A DNA stretch of 42,137 nt from Hydrogenophaga sp. (GTDB lineage Bacteria; Pseudomonadota; Gammaproteobacteria; Burkholderiales; Burkholderiaceae_C). A program made the translations under genes and the position numbers. Numbering within the stretch: position 1 is the first letter of the stretch; each line of letters starts with the position of its first letter. The notes beneath the pieces are model-generated. The model did not search any database, was not told the origin of the DNA, and was given only the letters and a program-made list of their open reading frames with translations. The DNA lies in NCBI RefSeq assembly GCF_019264445.1, contig NZ_JAHVAB010000009.1, forward strand, positions 1 through 42,137, read 5' to 3'. This document shows, one piece after another, positions 7,440 to 15,865 of this stretch.

Positions 7440-8585
7440 ATGCCTATCCATCTTCGCTCTTGCGGCGCCTTGCGCGCTGCTGCTTACCTGTCCCTTGCTC
7501 TAAACAACGCCGTGCTGGTGCCTGCCTTGGCCGCCGAACCCAATGCCGAGTTCGTCGTTTCCGCCGAACAGATGAAAACGCTGGGCGTCACGCTGCTCAA
7601 ACTCGAACAACCAGCCGCCATCGCCGGCATCGCGTATGCCGCCAAGGTGACGCTTCCCCCTGGGCAGGAACAGATGGTCAGTGCGCCAGTTGCAGGGGTA
7701 GTGGATCAGTTGCTCGTCGGCGAGCAGCAGGCCGTCAAGGCCGGCCAGCCGCTGCTGCGGCTGAACAGCCCGCAGTTTGGGGAAATGCAACTCAAGCTGC
7801 TCGAGGCCGCCAGCCGAGCCCGGTTGTCGCAGCAGACGTTGCAGCGCGAGAAAGCGCTGCTGACCGAAGGCATCATTCCCGAGCGGCGAGTACAGGAGGC
7901 CGAGTCTGCGGCGCAGGACGATGCCGCTCGCCAGCGCCAGGCCGAGGCGGCGCTTCGGCTGGCGGGTATCGACGCAGGTTCGATCCGACGCATCGCCGCC
8001 GGCGGCACGGTACAGGACGGCGTGGTGGTTCGGGCCCGTGCCGCCGGGGTGGTGCTGGGCGTCGACATCAAGCCAGGCCAGCGCGTGCAGGAGGCCGATG
8101 CACTGCTGCGCCTGGCCAGCCTGCAGACCTTGTGGCTGGACATCGCCATGCCGGCAGACCGCCAGCCGGCCACGCTGCTCGAGAAAAACAAGGCGGAGAT
8201 CGAGATCGTGGGCCGAGATGCGGTGGCCATACCCTTGTCCGTAGGCGCCATGGTCAGCGACAGCCAGACCGTCACGCTGCGTGCGCAGGTCACGCGTGGC
8301 GCCGGCCGGCTGCGCCCCGGTGAGGTGGTGCAGGCTCGGGTGCCGTTTGCGGCCAACGCCGCTGGCTGGGCGCTGCCGCTGCAGGCGGTTACGCGGCAGG
8401 ACGACCAAGCTTTCGTATTCGTGCGCACCGACAAGGGCTTCATCGCCCGGCAAGTGAGCGTGGCATCGAGTGCCGGCGCCTCGGTGCAGGTCACCGGCGA
8501 TCTCAAGCCCGGGCAGGAGGTGGCGACCGCCTCGGTCATCGCGCTGAAGGCGGCGTGGCAGGGCAAGAGCGGAGGTGACAAGTGA
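7440..8585 (+). CDS. czcB: RND efflux periplasmic adaptor (CzcB/CusB family)
   Basis: The 381-residue membrane-fusion protein has a signal peptide (about 1-31, ending ALAAEP), split lipoyl/barrel-sandwich halves (SAPVAGVVDQLLVGEQQAVK and RARAAGVVLGVDIKPGQRVQ), an alpha-helical hairpin (about 105-180) and a C-terminal beta-barrel and membrane-proximal domain. It links the inner-membrane pump to the TolC-type channel. ATG 7440 is chosen over the upstream open frame because it starts the signal peptide. No extra His-rich N-terminal metal-binding domain is seen. The gene ends 40 nt before the pump ATG. Confidence 0.9.
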   Translation: MPIHLRSCGALRAAAYLSLALNNAVLVPALAAEPNAEFVVSAEQMKTLGVTLLKLEQPAAIAGIAYAAKVTLPPGQEQMVSAPVAGVVDQLLVGEQQAVKAGQPLLRLNSPQFGEMQLKLLEAASRARLSQQTLQREKALLTEGIIPERRVQEAESAAQDDAARQRQAEAALRLAGIDAGSIRRIAAGGTVQDGVVVRARAAGVVLGVDIKPGQRVQEADALLRLASLQTLWLDIAMPADRQPATLLEKNKAEIEIVGRDAVAIPLSVGAMVSDSQTVTLRAQVTRGAGRLRPGEVVQARVPFAANAAGWALPLQAVTRQDDQAFVFVRTDKGFIARQVSVASSAGASVQVTGDLKPGQEVATASVIALKAAWQGKSGGDK

Positions 8586-8625
8586 ACACCATACTCATAC
8601 CGCTTTCCACGACGGGAGTTCGACC

Positions 8626-11600
8626 ATGCTGAACCGCCTCGTGCAATTCGCGCTCACGCAGCGCCTATTCGTGCTGCTGGCCGCCGTGCTGCTGGCCGGC
8701 TTCGGCTGGTATGCCTTCCGCACGCTGCCCATCGATGCCTTCCCCGACGTGTCGAGCACGCAGGTGAAGATCATCATGAAAGCGCCGGGCATGACCCCGG
8801 AGGAGATCGAGAGCCGCATCGCGGTGCCGATCGAGGTCGAGATGCTGGGGATCCCGAAGCAGCGCATCCTGCGCTCGGTGACTAAGTACGGCCTGGTCGA
8901 TGTCACGGTCGATTTCCAGGACGGCACCGACCTGTACTGGGCGCGCCAGCAGGTGGCCGAGCGGCTGAACAACATCGTCGGCGACCTGCCCTCTGGCATC
9001 ACCGGCGGCATCGCGCCGATCACCACGCCGCTGGGCGAGATGTTCATGTTCACGATCGAGGCGCCGCAGCTAACGTTGGAGGAGCGGCGCAGCCTGCTCG
9101 ACTGGGTCGTCCGCCCCGCGCTTCGTGCGGTGCCCGGCGTGGCCGACGTGAACGCCCTGGGCGGGAAGGTGCACAGCTTCGAGGTGCTGCCCGACCCGGC
9201 CAAGCTGCAAGCGCTGGGCCTGTCGATGGCTCAGATCAAGACCGCCGTCGAAGCGAACAACCGCAACGACGGTGCTGGCCGCCTCGGTGAGGGCGGCGAG
9301 GTGCTCTTGGTACGCACCGAAGGCAGCATCAAGACGCAGGATGACCTGCGCGCAGTGGTAGTGGCGCGCAAGGACGGCAATGCCGTGCGCCTGGGCGACG
9401 TGGCGCTGGTGCGCGACGGCAGCACCACGCGCTACGGCGTCGTCACCAAGGACGGCAAGGCCGAGGCCGTGCAAGGCCTGGTGCTGGGCCTGGCCGGCGC
9501 CAACGCGCAGCAGGTGGTGAATGGCGTGAAGGCCAAGATCGCCGAACTGCAGCCCACGCTGCCGCCGGGCGTGACGCTGCAGGTCTTCTACGACCGTGCT
9601 TCGCTCGTCGAGAAGGCCGTGGGCACGGTTTCCAAGGCTCTGCTCGAGGCCACACTGATCGTGCTGGTGCTGCTGGGCGCCTTTCTGGGCAATTTGCGCG
9701 CCGCCGTGGCCGTGGCGGTGGTGCTGCCGCTGGCTGCGCTGGGCACCTTCATTCTGATGCGGGGCTACGGCATGTCGGCCAACCTGATGAGCCTGGGTGG
9801 TCTGGCCATCGCTTTGGGCATGCTGGTGGACGCGGCCATCGTCGTGGTGGAAAACATCGTGCAGCACCTGGGCCGGCAGACCGCCGGCGGCAAGCTACCG
9901 AGGTTGCACATCGTGCTGCGCGCGGTGCGTGAGGTGGCCGTCCCAGTGGCTGCAGGCGTGCTGATCATTGTTACTGTGTTCCTGCCGCTGCTGACGTTGC
10001 AGGGCTTGGAGGGCAAGTACTTCATTCCCGTCGCACTGACCATCGTGTTTGCGTTGGCGAGTTCGCTGCTGTTGTCACTGACTGTGATCCCGGTGCTAGC
10101 CTCGTTCCTGCTTAAGCGCGTCTCGCACGACGAACCCTGGCTACCGCGCCAACTGCTGCGCCTGTACGAGCCGACGCTGGCCTGGGCGCTGAAGCGGCAG
10201 ACGGTGGTTTTCGTAGTGGCGGGGGCCCTGCTGGTGCTCGCAGCTGGCGTCTACACCCAGGTTGGCAAGACCTTTCTGCCCGAGATGGATGAGGGCGACA
10301 TCATCGTCGGCATCGAGAAGCTGCCCTCCGTGAGCCTGGAGGAAACAGCGGCACTGGACCTGATGGTCCATCAGACGCTGATGAAGAACATCCCTGAGAT
10401 CACCGGCGTGGTCGCACGCGCCGGCTCCGACGAAATCGGCCTCGACCCGATGGGCCTGAACCAGACCGATACCTTCCTGGTGCTGAAGCCGCGTGCGGAA
10501 TGGAGCATGGCGAGCAAGGATGCGCTGATCGATCGCATCCGCGAGGTACTGGATCAAATGCCCGGCATCAGCTACAGCTTCACCCAGCCGATCGACATGC
10601 GCGTCTCGGAAATGATCATCGGCGTGCGCGGCGACCTGGCCATCAAAATCTTCGGCCCCGACCTCACCAAGCTCAACGAGTTGGCGGCGCAGATTGAGGG
10701 GCTGATGAAGACGGTGGCGGGGAGTCAGGACGTCTACACAGTCGAAAACGATGGCGTGCAGTACCTGCGCGTGGTGGTGGACCGCCTAGCAGCCGGGCGC
10801 TACGGCCTCTCGGTGGAAGACGTGCAGGATGCGCTGCGCGTGCAGATCGAGGGCCAGCGCGCTGGCACCGTGATCGACGGTAACCAGCGCATCCCCATCG
10901 TCATCCGCGGGCCGGACATGGTCCGGCTCTCACCGGCCGATTTCGCCGCGCTGCGCATCGCCACGCCAGACGGGCAGAACGTGCCGCTGGAGACCGTGGC
11001 CAAGCTCACCCGAGAAAGCGGCCCGGTGAAGATCGACCGCGAGATGGGTAGCCGCTACAGCGTGGTCATCGCCAACGTCACCGGGCGCGACCTGGTGGGC
11101 TTTGTCGACGAGGCCAAGGCCAAGGTGGACGCCGAAGTGAAGCTGCCCACCGGCTACCGCATCAGCTGGGGCGGCCAGTTCGAGAACCAGCAGCGTGCCG
11201 CGGCGCGCCTGGCGCTCGTGGTGCCGCTGGCGATTGGGTTCATCTTCCTGATCCTGTTCTCCACCTTCGGCTCGGTCCGGCAGGCTTTGCTGGTGCTGAG
11301 CAACATCCCGTTCGCCATGGTCGGCGGCATCGTGGCGCTGTGGGTCACGGGAGAATACCTGTCGGTGCCGGCCTCGGTGGGCTTCATCGCGCTGCTGGGC
11401 ATCGCGGTGCTCAACGGCGTGGTGCTGGTGAGCTACTTCAACCAGTTGCACGCCGAAGGGGATGACCTGCTCACCAGTGTGACGCAGGGCGCGCGAAGGC
11501 GCTTGAGACCGGTGCTGATGACGGCTTCGATCACGGCCTTCGGCCTGATCCCGCTGCTGTTTGCCACCGGGCCGGGTTCGGAGATCCAACGCCCGCTGGC

Positions 11601-11748
11601 CATCGTCGTGATCGGCGGGCTGATCACTGCCACCGCGCTGACGCTGATTCTGCTGCCCATCCTCTACCTGCGCTTTGCGCATCCGCGTCCGGCTTCGCGC
11701 GCGGCCGAGCGCGAAGCTGCCCTGCCCACGGAGGTCGCCCATGGCTGA
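8626..11748 (+). CDS. czcA: Heavy-metal efflux RND pump (CzcA/CusA family)
   Basis: The 1040-residue protein is the usual length for HME-RND pumps. TM1 starts LNRLVQFALTQRLFVLL, there are two large periplasmic loops, and the central pore helix region MRVSEMIIGVRGDLAIKI resembles CzcA. The TM4 proton-relay region reads ALGMLVDAAIVVVENI. Asp402 and Glu409 are present, but the first Asp of the classical DFG motif of zinc/cobalt pumps is Ala396, as in CusA-like proteins. Substrate is therefore uncertain; the DUF3240 and NreB-like neighbours suggest divalent cobalt, nickel or zinc. ATG 8626 follows GGGAG. An upstream GTG (8575) overlapping czcB is less likely. It overlaps the next gene by 8 nt. 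Confidence 0.92.
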   Translation: MLNRLVQFALTQRLFVLLAAVLLAGFGWYAFRTLPIDAFPDVSSTQVKIIMKAPGMTPEEIESRIAVPIEVEMLGIPKQRILRSVTKYGLVDVTVDFQDGTDLYWARQQVAERLNNIVGDLPSGITGGIAPITTPLGEMFMFTIEAPQLTLEERRSLLDWVVRPALRAVPGVADVNALGGKVHSFEVLPDPAKLQALGLSMAQIKTAVEANNRNDGAGRLGEGGEVLLVRTEGSIKTQDDLRAVVVARKDGNAVRLGDVALVRDGSTTRYGVVTKDGKAEAVQGLVLGLAGANAQQVVNGVKAKIAELQPTLPPGVTLQVFYDRASLVEKAVGTVSKALLEATLIVLVLLGAFLGNLRAAVAVAVVLPLAALGTFILMRGYGMSANLMSLGGLAIALGMLVDAAIVVVENIVQHLGRQTAGGKLPRLHIVLRAVREVAVPVAAGVLIIVTVFLPLLTLQGLEGKYFIPVALTIVFALASSLLLSLTVIPVLASFLLKRVSHDEPWLPRQLLRLYEPTLAWALKRQTVVFVVAGALLVLAAGVYTQVGKTFLPEMDEGDIIVGIEKLPSVSLEETAALDLMVHQTLMKNIPEITGVVARAGSDEIGLDPMGLNQTDTFLVLKPRAEWSMASKDALIDRIREVLDQMPGISYSFTQPIDMRVSEMIIGVRGDLAIKIFGPDLTKLNELAAQIEGLMKTVAGSQDVYTVENDGVQYLRVVVDRLAAGRYGLSVEDVQDALRVQIEGQRAGTVIDGNQRIPIVIRGPDMVRLSPADFAALRIATPDGQNVPLETVAKLTRESGPVKIDREMGSRYSVVIANVTGRDLVGFVDEAKAKVDAEVKLPTGYRISWGGQFENQQRAAARLALVVPLAIGFIFLILFSTFGSVRQALLVLSNIPFAMVGGIVALWVTGEYLSVPASVGFIALLGIAVLNGVVLVSYFNQLHAEGDDLLTSVTQGARRRLRPVLMTASITAFGLIPLLFATGPGSEIQRPLAIVVIGGLITATALTLILLPILYLRFAHPRPASRAAEREAALPTEVAHG

Positions 11749-12043
11749 CTTTTGCCTGACCCTGATCTGCCCACCAACGGTGGAGGAGAAGCTGCTCGAC
11801 GTTTTGCTGGCGCAGGCCGACGGCGAGGTCTTCACCAGCACGCCGACCCACAGCCACGGCAGTGGCCAGCAGCGGCTCAGCGCCACCGAGCAGGTGATGG
11901 GCCGCAGCCGAGCGATGCAGATCAACGTGCTGCTGACCACCGAGGAACTCGGGCAGCTGCGCGACCTGCTGCAACGCGACTTTGCCGGTACCGGTGTTCG
12001 TTACTGGGCCACGCCGCTGGCCTTCGAAGGGGAGTTTTCATGA
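11741..12043 (+). CDS. DUF3240 family protein
   Basis: The 100-residue cytosolic protein is of the DUF3240 type (ADFCLTLICPPTVEEKLLD, then MQINVLLTTEELGQLRDLL). Its alternating beta-alpha-beta pattern resembles PII/CutA-like ferredoxin folds. Members are regularly encoded inside RND metal-efflux operons, but the function is unknown; metal sensing or pump modulation is a guess. The start overlaps czcA by 8 nt (ATGGCTGA) and the stop overlaps czcC (ATGA), so all three are translated in a coupled row. Confidence 0.85.
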   Translation: MADFCLTLICPPTVEEKLLDVLLAQADGEVFTSTPTHSHGSGQQRLSATEQVMGRSRAMQINVLLTTEELGQLRDLLQRDFAGTGVRYWATPLAFEGEFS

Positions 12044-13284
12044 AACGATTTGGACTGGCAGGGATCGTGGCCCTGCTGATTGGCACAGTGGCTGCCGCAC
12101 AAGGCGTGGCGACGCCGAGAGATTTGCCCTCGACCGAACTGGCTGTGGCCTGGATCGACAACGATCCGGCCGTGATCGAGGCGCAACGCGCCTTGGCCGC
12201 AGCCGGCCACGGTGCAGCGGTGCTGGCCGCCGGGCCGCACGAATGGACGGCCAACGCCAGCACGCAGCGGCGCAACGTGGGCGGCGTCGGCAACACCACC
12301 GAATGGTCGATCGGCGTCGAGCGCGGCATCCGCATCGGTGGCAAGGCCGGGCTCGACCGCCGACTGGGAGAGGCCGACATTGAGATCGGCCGCGCCCGCG
12401 TGGGTGAAGCGAGGCGCGAGGTGGCGCGCGCCTTGTCGGATTTGTGGCTTGATGTGCAGGCAGCCCATGGCGCACAAGTGCTGTTGAAGGAGCAACTGTC
12501 GTTTGCAGAGGCCAACCTGGCCGCCGTCGACAAGCGCAAACGTGCCGGCGATGCCTCGGAGCTGGACCTCAGCATCGCGCAGTCCGACTTGGCCGAGGTG
12601 AGACTCCAGGCCAGCCAGGCCGACTCCGCACTGGCCAAGGCGCGTGCCAAGTTGACGCTGCGCTTCCCGAAGGCCTCGCCGGCGCTGGGGGCGTTCTCCG
12701 ACCCGACCGAACCGCCATGGCCTGAGGTCCGCTGGCGCGAGCGCATCCTGGCTGGGGCCGGACCGCTCAAAGTGGCTGACGCGCAGCTGCGCAGGGCCGA
12801 GCTTGCAGCCTCGCGAACCCAGGCCGACAAGGTGGCGGACCCGACCGTGGGCGTGTTCACGTCGAATGAAGCCTTCCGCAACGAGCGCGTGGTCGGCATC
12901 AGCGTCAACATTCCTTTCGGTGGAGCGGTGCGTGAGCGGCGACTCCAACAGGCGCTGCAGGAGGTGGAGGTTGCACGTGCGGCGCTCGACCGCACCCGCC
13001 AGGGCACTGAGATCCAGATAGCAGAGACCTTTGCGGACGCCGTTGGCAGCGTCGAGCGCTGGCGCATCGCCGAGCGGGGCGCGGAGGCCGCGCGCGAGAG
13101 TGCCCGCCTTACCCAGCGCGCCTACACCCTCGGCGAGGTGGACTTGCAATCGCTGCTGCTCGTCCGCCGCCAGTCCCTGAATTCGCTGCGCGCAGCGGGT
13201 GAGGCGCGCGCTGAAGCCCTGCGCTGGAACCACCGCCTGTTGATCGACGCCCACTTGATTTGGGAGCTCTCATTGGACCAATGA
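12040..13284 (+). CDS. czcC: TolC-family outer-membrane channel (CzcC-like)
   Basis: The 414-residue outer-membrane efflux protein has a signal peptide (MKRFGLAGIVALLIG, cleaved after AAA) and two OEP repeats with long coiled-coil helices. The first repeat contains RRNVGGVGNTTEWSIGVER and ends near residue 210; the second starts around 245 with LKVADAQLRRAELAASR and has VVGISVNIPFGGAVRERR. It forms the exit duct of the tripartite pump. Its ATG overlaps the DUF3240 stop. The gene order B-A-DUF3240-C differs from the classical czcCBA. Confidence 0.9.
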   Translation: MKRFGLAGIVALLIGTVAAAQGVATPRDLPSTELAVAWIDNDPAVIEAQRALAAAGHGAAVLAAGPHEWTANASTQRRNVGGVGNTTEWSIGVERGIRIGGKAGLDRRLGEADIEIGRARVGEARREVARALSDLWLDVQAAHGAQVLLKEQLSFAEANLAAVDKRKRAGDASELDLSIAQSDLAEVRLQASQADSALAKARAKLTLRFPKASPALGAFSDPTEPPWPEVRWRERILAGAGPLKVADAQLRRAELAASRTQADKVADPTVGVFTSNEAFRNERVVGISVNIPFGGAVRERRLQQALQEVEVARAALDRTRQGTEIQIAETFADAVGSVERWRIAERGAEAARESARLTQRAYTLGEVDLQSLLLVRRQSLNSLRAAGEARAEALRWNHRLLIDAHLIWELSLDQ

Positions 13285-13299
13285 CCGGAGATATCTGCC

Positions 13300-14601
13300 A
13301 TGTTCGACGTGCTTTCCAACACCGTCTATCGCCGACTGTTCTTCGCCCAGGTCATCGCCTTGCTCGGCACCGGCCTGGCGACGGTCGCCTTGAGCCTGCT
13401 TGCCTTCGACCTGGCCGGGTCCGACGCGGGTGCGGTGCTTGGCACCGCACTGGCGATCAAGATGCTGGCCTACATCGGGGTGGCGCCCGTCGCGCAGGCG
13501 TTCGCCGAACGGCTGCCGCGGCGTGCGATGCTGGTCGGACTGGACCTGATGCGTGCAGCGGTGGCGCTGCTGCTGCCCTTTGCCAGCGAGGTGTGGCACA
13601 TCTACGTGCTGATCTTCGTCTTGCAATCTGGCTCGGCGGCGTTCACGCCGGCTTTCCAGGCCACCATTCCAGACGTGCTGCCCGACGAGCGCGACTACAC
13701 CAAAGCGCTGTCGCTGTCTCGCCTGGCCTACGACCTCGAGAACCTGGCGAGCCCGGCCATCGCAGCACTGCTGCTGGGCGTCATCAGCTACCAAGGCCTG
13801 TACGTTGGCACGGTGGTGGGCTTCCTTGCATCTGCGGCACTGGTGCTGTCGGTGATGCTGCCGCGCGTGGAGCCGGGGCCGCCGCGCAGCATCTACGAAC
13901 GCACGACGCGCGGTCTTCGCATCTACCTTGCAACACCCCGGTTGCGCGGGCTGTTGGCGCTGAATCTGGCCATCGCTGCCGGCAGCGCGATGGTCATCGT
14001 CAACACCGTCGTGCTGGTTCAGGGCCGTTTTGGTCTGACACCCAACGCGACCGCGTTGGCGCTGGCGGCCTTTGGCGGCGGCTCGATGCTGGTGGCGCTG
14101 TGCCTGCCGGCGCTGCTCGACCGAAGACCTGAGCGGCAAGTGATGTTCAGCGGTGCTGCGCTGATCGCTTGTGGGCTGCTTGCCGGATGGTTCGCGGCGT
14201 CGCGCTATGCCACGCTGCTGCCGCTGTGGTTCGCGCTCGGCGTGGGCTATGCGCTGGCGCAGACACCATCGGGGCGGCTGCTGCGCCGTTCGGCACACGA
14301 GGGCGATCGGCCAGCGCTGTTCGCGGCACAGTTCGCCCTTTCGCACGCGTGCTGGTTGCTGACCTATCCGCTGGCAGGGTGGCTCGGCGCGCGCGGTGGC
14401 ATCGAGGCGAGCCTGCTCGCGCTCGGTGTGCTGGCTGGCGTGGCCACACTGCTGGCTCTAAAGCTCTGGTCTGCCGACGACCCCATCGCAATCGAACATC
14501 GTCACGACAATCTGCCGCCAGGTCATGCTCATGCGGTCATCGCCGACGGAACACATGGCCACGCCTACGTCATCGACGATGAGCACCCGCACTGGCCATG
14601 A
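13300..14601 (+). CDS. MFS metal exporter with His-rich tail (NreB-like)
   Basis: The 433-residue MFS protein has about 12 hydrophobic segments (first MFDVLSNTVYRRLFFAQVIA). It ends in a cytosolic tail (about 405-433) with eight His in paired motifs: EHRHD, GHAHA, THGHA and EHPHW. That architecture is characteristic of NreB-type nickel (and cobalt) exporters. It lies 15 nt after czcC and is probably the last gene of the efflux operon, exporting cytoplasmic metal to the periplasm for the RND complex. A decayed relative lies at 2145-2262. Nickel as substrate is inference. Confidence 0.85.
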   Translation: MFDVLSNTVYRRLFFAQVIALLGTGLATVALSLLAFDLAGSDAGAVLGTALAIKMLAYIGVAPVAQAFAERLPRRAMLVGLDLMRAAVALLLPFASEVWHIYVLIFVLQSGSAAFTPAFQATIPDVLPDERDYTKALSLSRLAYDLENLASPAIAALLLGVISYQGLYVGTVVGFLASAALVLSVMLPRVEPGPPRSIYERTTRGLRIYLATPRLRGLLALNLAIAAGSAMVIVNTVVLVQGRFGLTPNATALALAAFGGGSMLVALCLPALLDRRPERQVMFSGAALIACGLLAGWFAASRYATLLPLWFALGVGYALAQTPSGRLLRRSAHEGDRPALFAAQFALSHACWLLTYPLAGWLGARGGIEASLLALGVLAGVATLLALKLWSADDPIAIEHRHDNLPPGHAHAVIADGTHGHAYVIDDEHPHWP

Positions 14602-14662
14602 CCATCGGCCGAACTGTACGGAAATCTAAACTTCCAGGGATTCAGGGAGGTCCAGTGTGAAG

Positions 14663-14679
14663 CCTAAGCGGGGCCTAAG
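14663..14679 (+). promoter_or_regulatory. PmrA-like box upstream of the PepSY gene
   Basis: There is a perfect direct repeat CCTAAG-CGGGG-CCTAAG (6-5-6), 69 nt before the PepSY ATG. It is one of four equal-spaced repeats in this window. On the opposite strand the halves read CTTA plus two bases, as in PmrA/BasR boxes. Confidence 0.65.
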
Positions 14680-14748
14680 TCATGGGCGAGATAGTTCATC
14701 TGTCGGTTGGCAGTACCGCCCTGACACAACTCCCAAAAGGAACTCACC

Positions 14749-15087
14749 ATGAACCGCAACACCAAAATCTCCGCGCTCTTGCTCGCTGCTGGCCTGGCCA
14801 CGGCTGGCACGCTGGCCTTTGCAAAGGCCAATGAAAACGACGCAGTCACCGACCTGGCCAAAGCCAAGATCTCGCTGAGCCAGGCCATCACGGCGGCTGA
14901 AGCACATGCCACCGGTAAAGCCGCAAAGGCCGAGCTGGAGAGCGAGCGAGGCGCCTTGCACTACGAGGTGGAGGTCGTCACGGCCGACGCCAAGGTCTTC
15001 GACGTCAAGGTCGACGCGGCCGACGGCAAGGTCCTGTCCAGCCAGCTCGACGAGGCCGACCAGGGCAACGACAAAGACGACTCTTGA
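14749..15087 (+). CDS. Exported PepSY-domain protein
   Basis: The 112-residue protein has a signal peptide (about 1-25, ending TLAFAKA) and a single PepSY domain: KISLSQAITAAEAHATG, then LHYEVEVVTADAKVFDVKVD and DGKVLSS. The tail is acidic (DEADQGNDKDDS). PepSY domains inhibit or modulate periplasmic proteases and sensors. AAAAGGAACTCACC precedes the ATG. It is a single-gene unit with the repeat box upstream and a strong hairpin downstream. Given its place in the putative regulon, feedback on the HtrA protease or on the sensor kinase is plausible but unproven. Confidence 0.88.
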   Translation: MNRNTKISALLLAAGLATAGTLAFAKANENDAVTDLAKAKISLSQAITAAEAHATGKAAKAELESERGALHYEVEVVTADAKVFDVKVDAADGKVLSSQLDEADQGNDKDDS

Positions 15088-15095
15088 TCGAACAC

Positions 15096-15120
15096 AGGAG
15101 GGGCGCATGGCGCCCCTCCT
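15096..15120 (+). terminator. Terminator-like hairpin after the PepSY gene
   Basis: A perfect 11-bp stem (AGGAGGGGCGC / GCGCCCCTCCT) closes on a 3-nt loop, 9 nt after the PepSY stop. The following T-run is weak (GGCGTTGCGTTTTCG). Confidence 0.65.
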
Positions 15121-15284
15121 GGCGTTGCGTTTTCGCTTCGCGCACGCGCTCGATGGTCGTCTGAACGCAGCGCTTCCCGTGTCTCCCAAACTGAACCAGG
15201 CACCCGGCTACCCGCCGTCGCTGTGGCTACCTGCCACACGCCCATCACGTCGGCCCCCAGCCTCACTGCCCACGAAAGCGCCCC

Positions 15285-15851
15285 ATGAACGCGGTCAACA
15301 TTCAGCTGTTCGATTTATTGAATCTCAGCGCCAATGCATCACCGTGGCTTGTCAAATTGGCGATACTGACATCCACCGTCCTGCCCGGTTTTCTACTGTC
15401 ATCTGTGATTTCGGCCATTGCAATTGGGCGCCCCCGCTGGCGCATCACAGCCATTCAGGCCACACTCGCGATGGCGCTGAGCTTGCCGATCGCACGCCTT
15501 CTGGCATCGGTCATTGACGCTTCGAGGCCATTTGTTTTGGGTCTTGGGCACCAGTGGATGGCGCACGCGTCCACACCTGGATTTCCAAGCACCCATGCCA
15601 CGGTTGCTGCCGCCTTCGCTGCGGCTGTTTGGTGGGGCAACCCCAAGTCATCGCAGCGTTGGCTTGGGCCCTTCGCTGCTCTTGCGATCGGGTGGAGCCG
15701 GGTCGCAACGGGGGTTCATTTCCCGGTCGATATCTTGGCCGGTTTTGCGTTGGGAGGCACCGTGGGCTGGAGTATCGTGCAGGGGTGCAGCTACATGGTG
15801 AGGCGCGTCGACAATCGGCGCTCGGCTGCGTTTCAGCAATCAAACCTATAG
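15285..15851 (+). CDS. PAP2-family membrane phosphatase
   Basis: The 188-residue protein has about five hydrophobic helices. PAP2 motifs: DASRPF (C1, with the usual upstream Lys not evident), GFPSTHATV (C2, PSxH type) and SRVATGVHFPVDILAG (C3, with catalytic His and Asp). Such enzymes dephosphorylate lipid phosphates such as undecaprenyl pyrophosphate or phosphatidylglycerol phosphate. It is followed after 14 nt by mprF, so the two probably share a transcript. That suggests a role in supplying or recycling phospholipid for MprF. Confidence 0.85.
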   Translation: MNAVNIQLFDLLNLSANASPWLVKLAILTSTVLPGFLLSSVISAIAIGRPRWRITAIQATLAMALSLPIARLLASVIDASRPFVLGLGHQWMAHASTPGFPSTHATVAAAFAAAVWWGNPKSSQRWLGPFAALAIGWSRVATGVHFPVDILAGFALGGTVGWSIVQGCSYMVRRVDNRRSAAFQQSNL

Positions 15852-15865
15852 CCCACGTCCAAATT

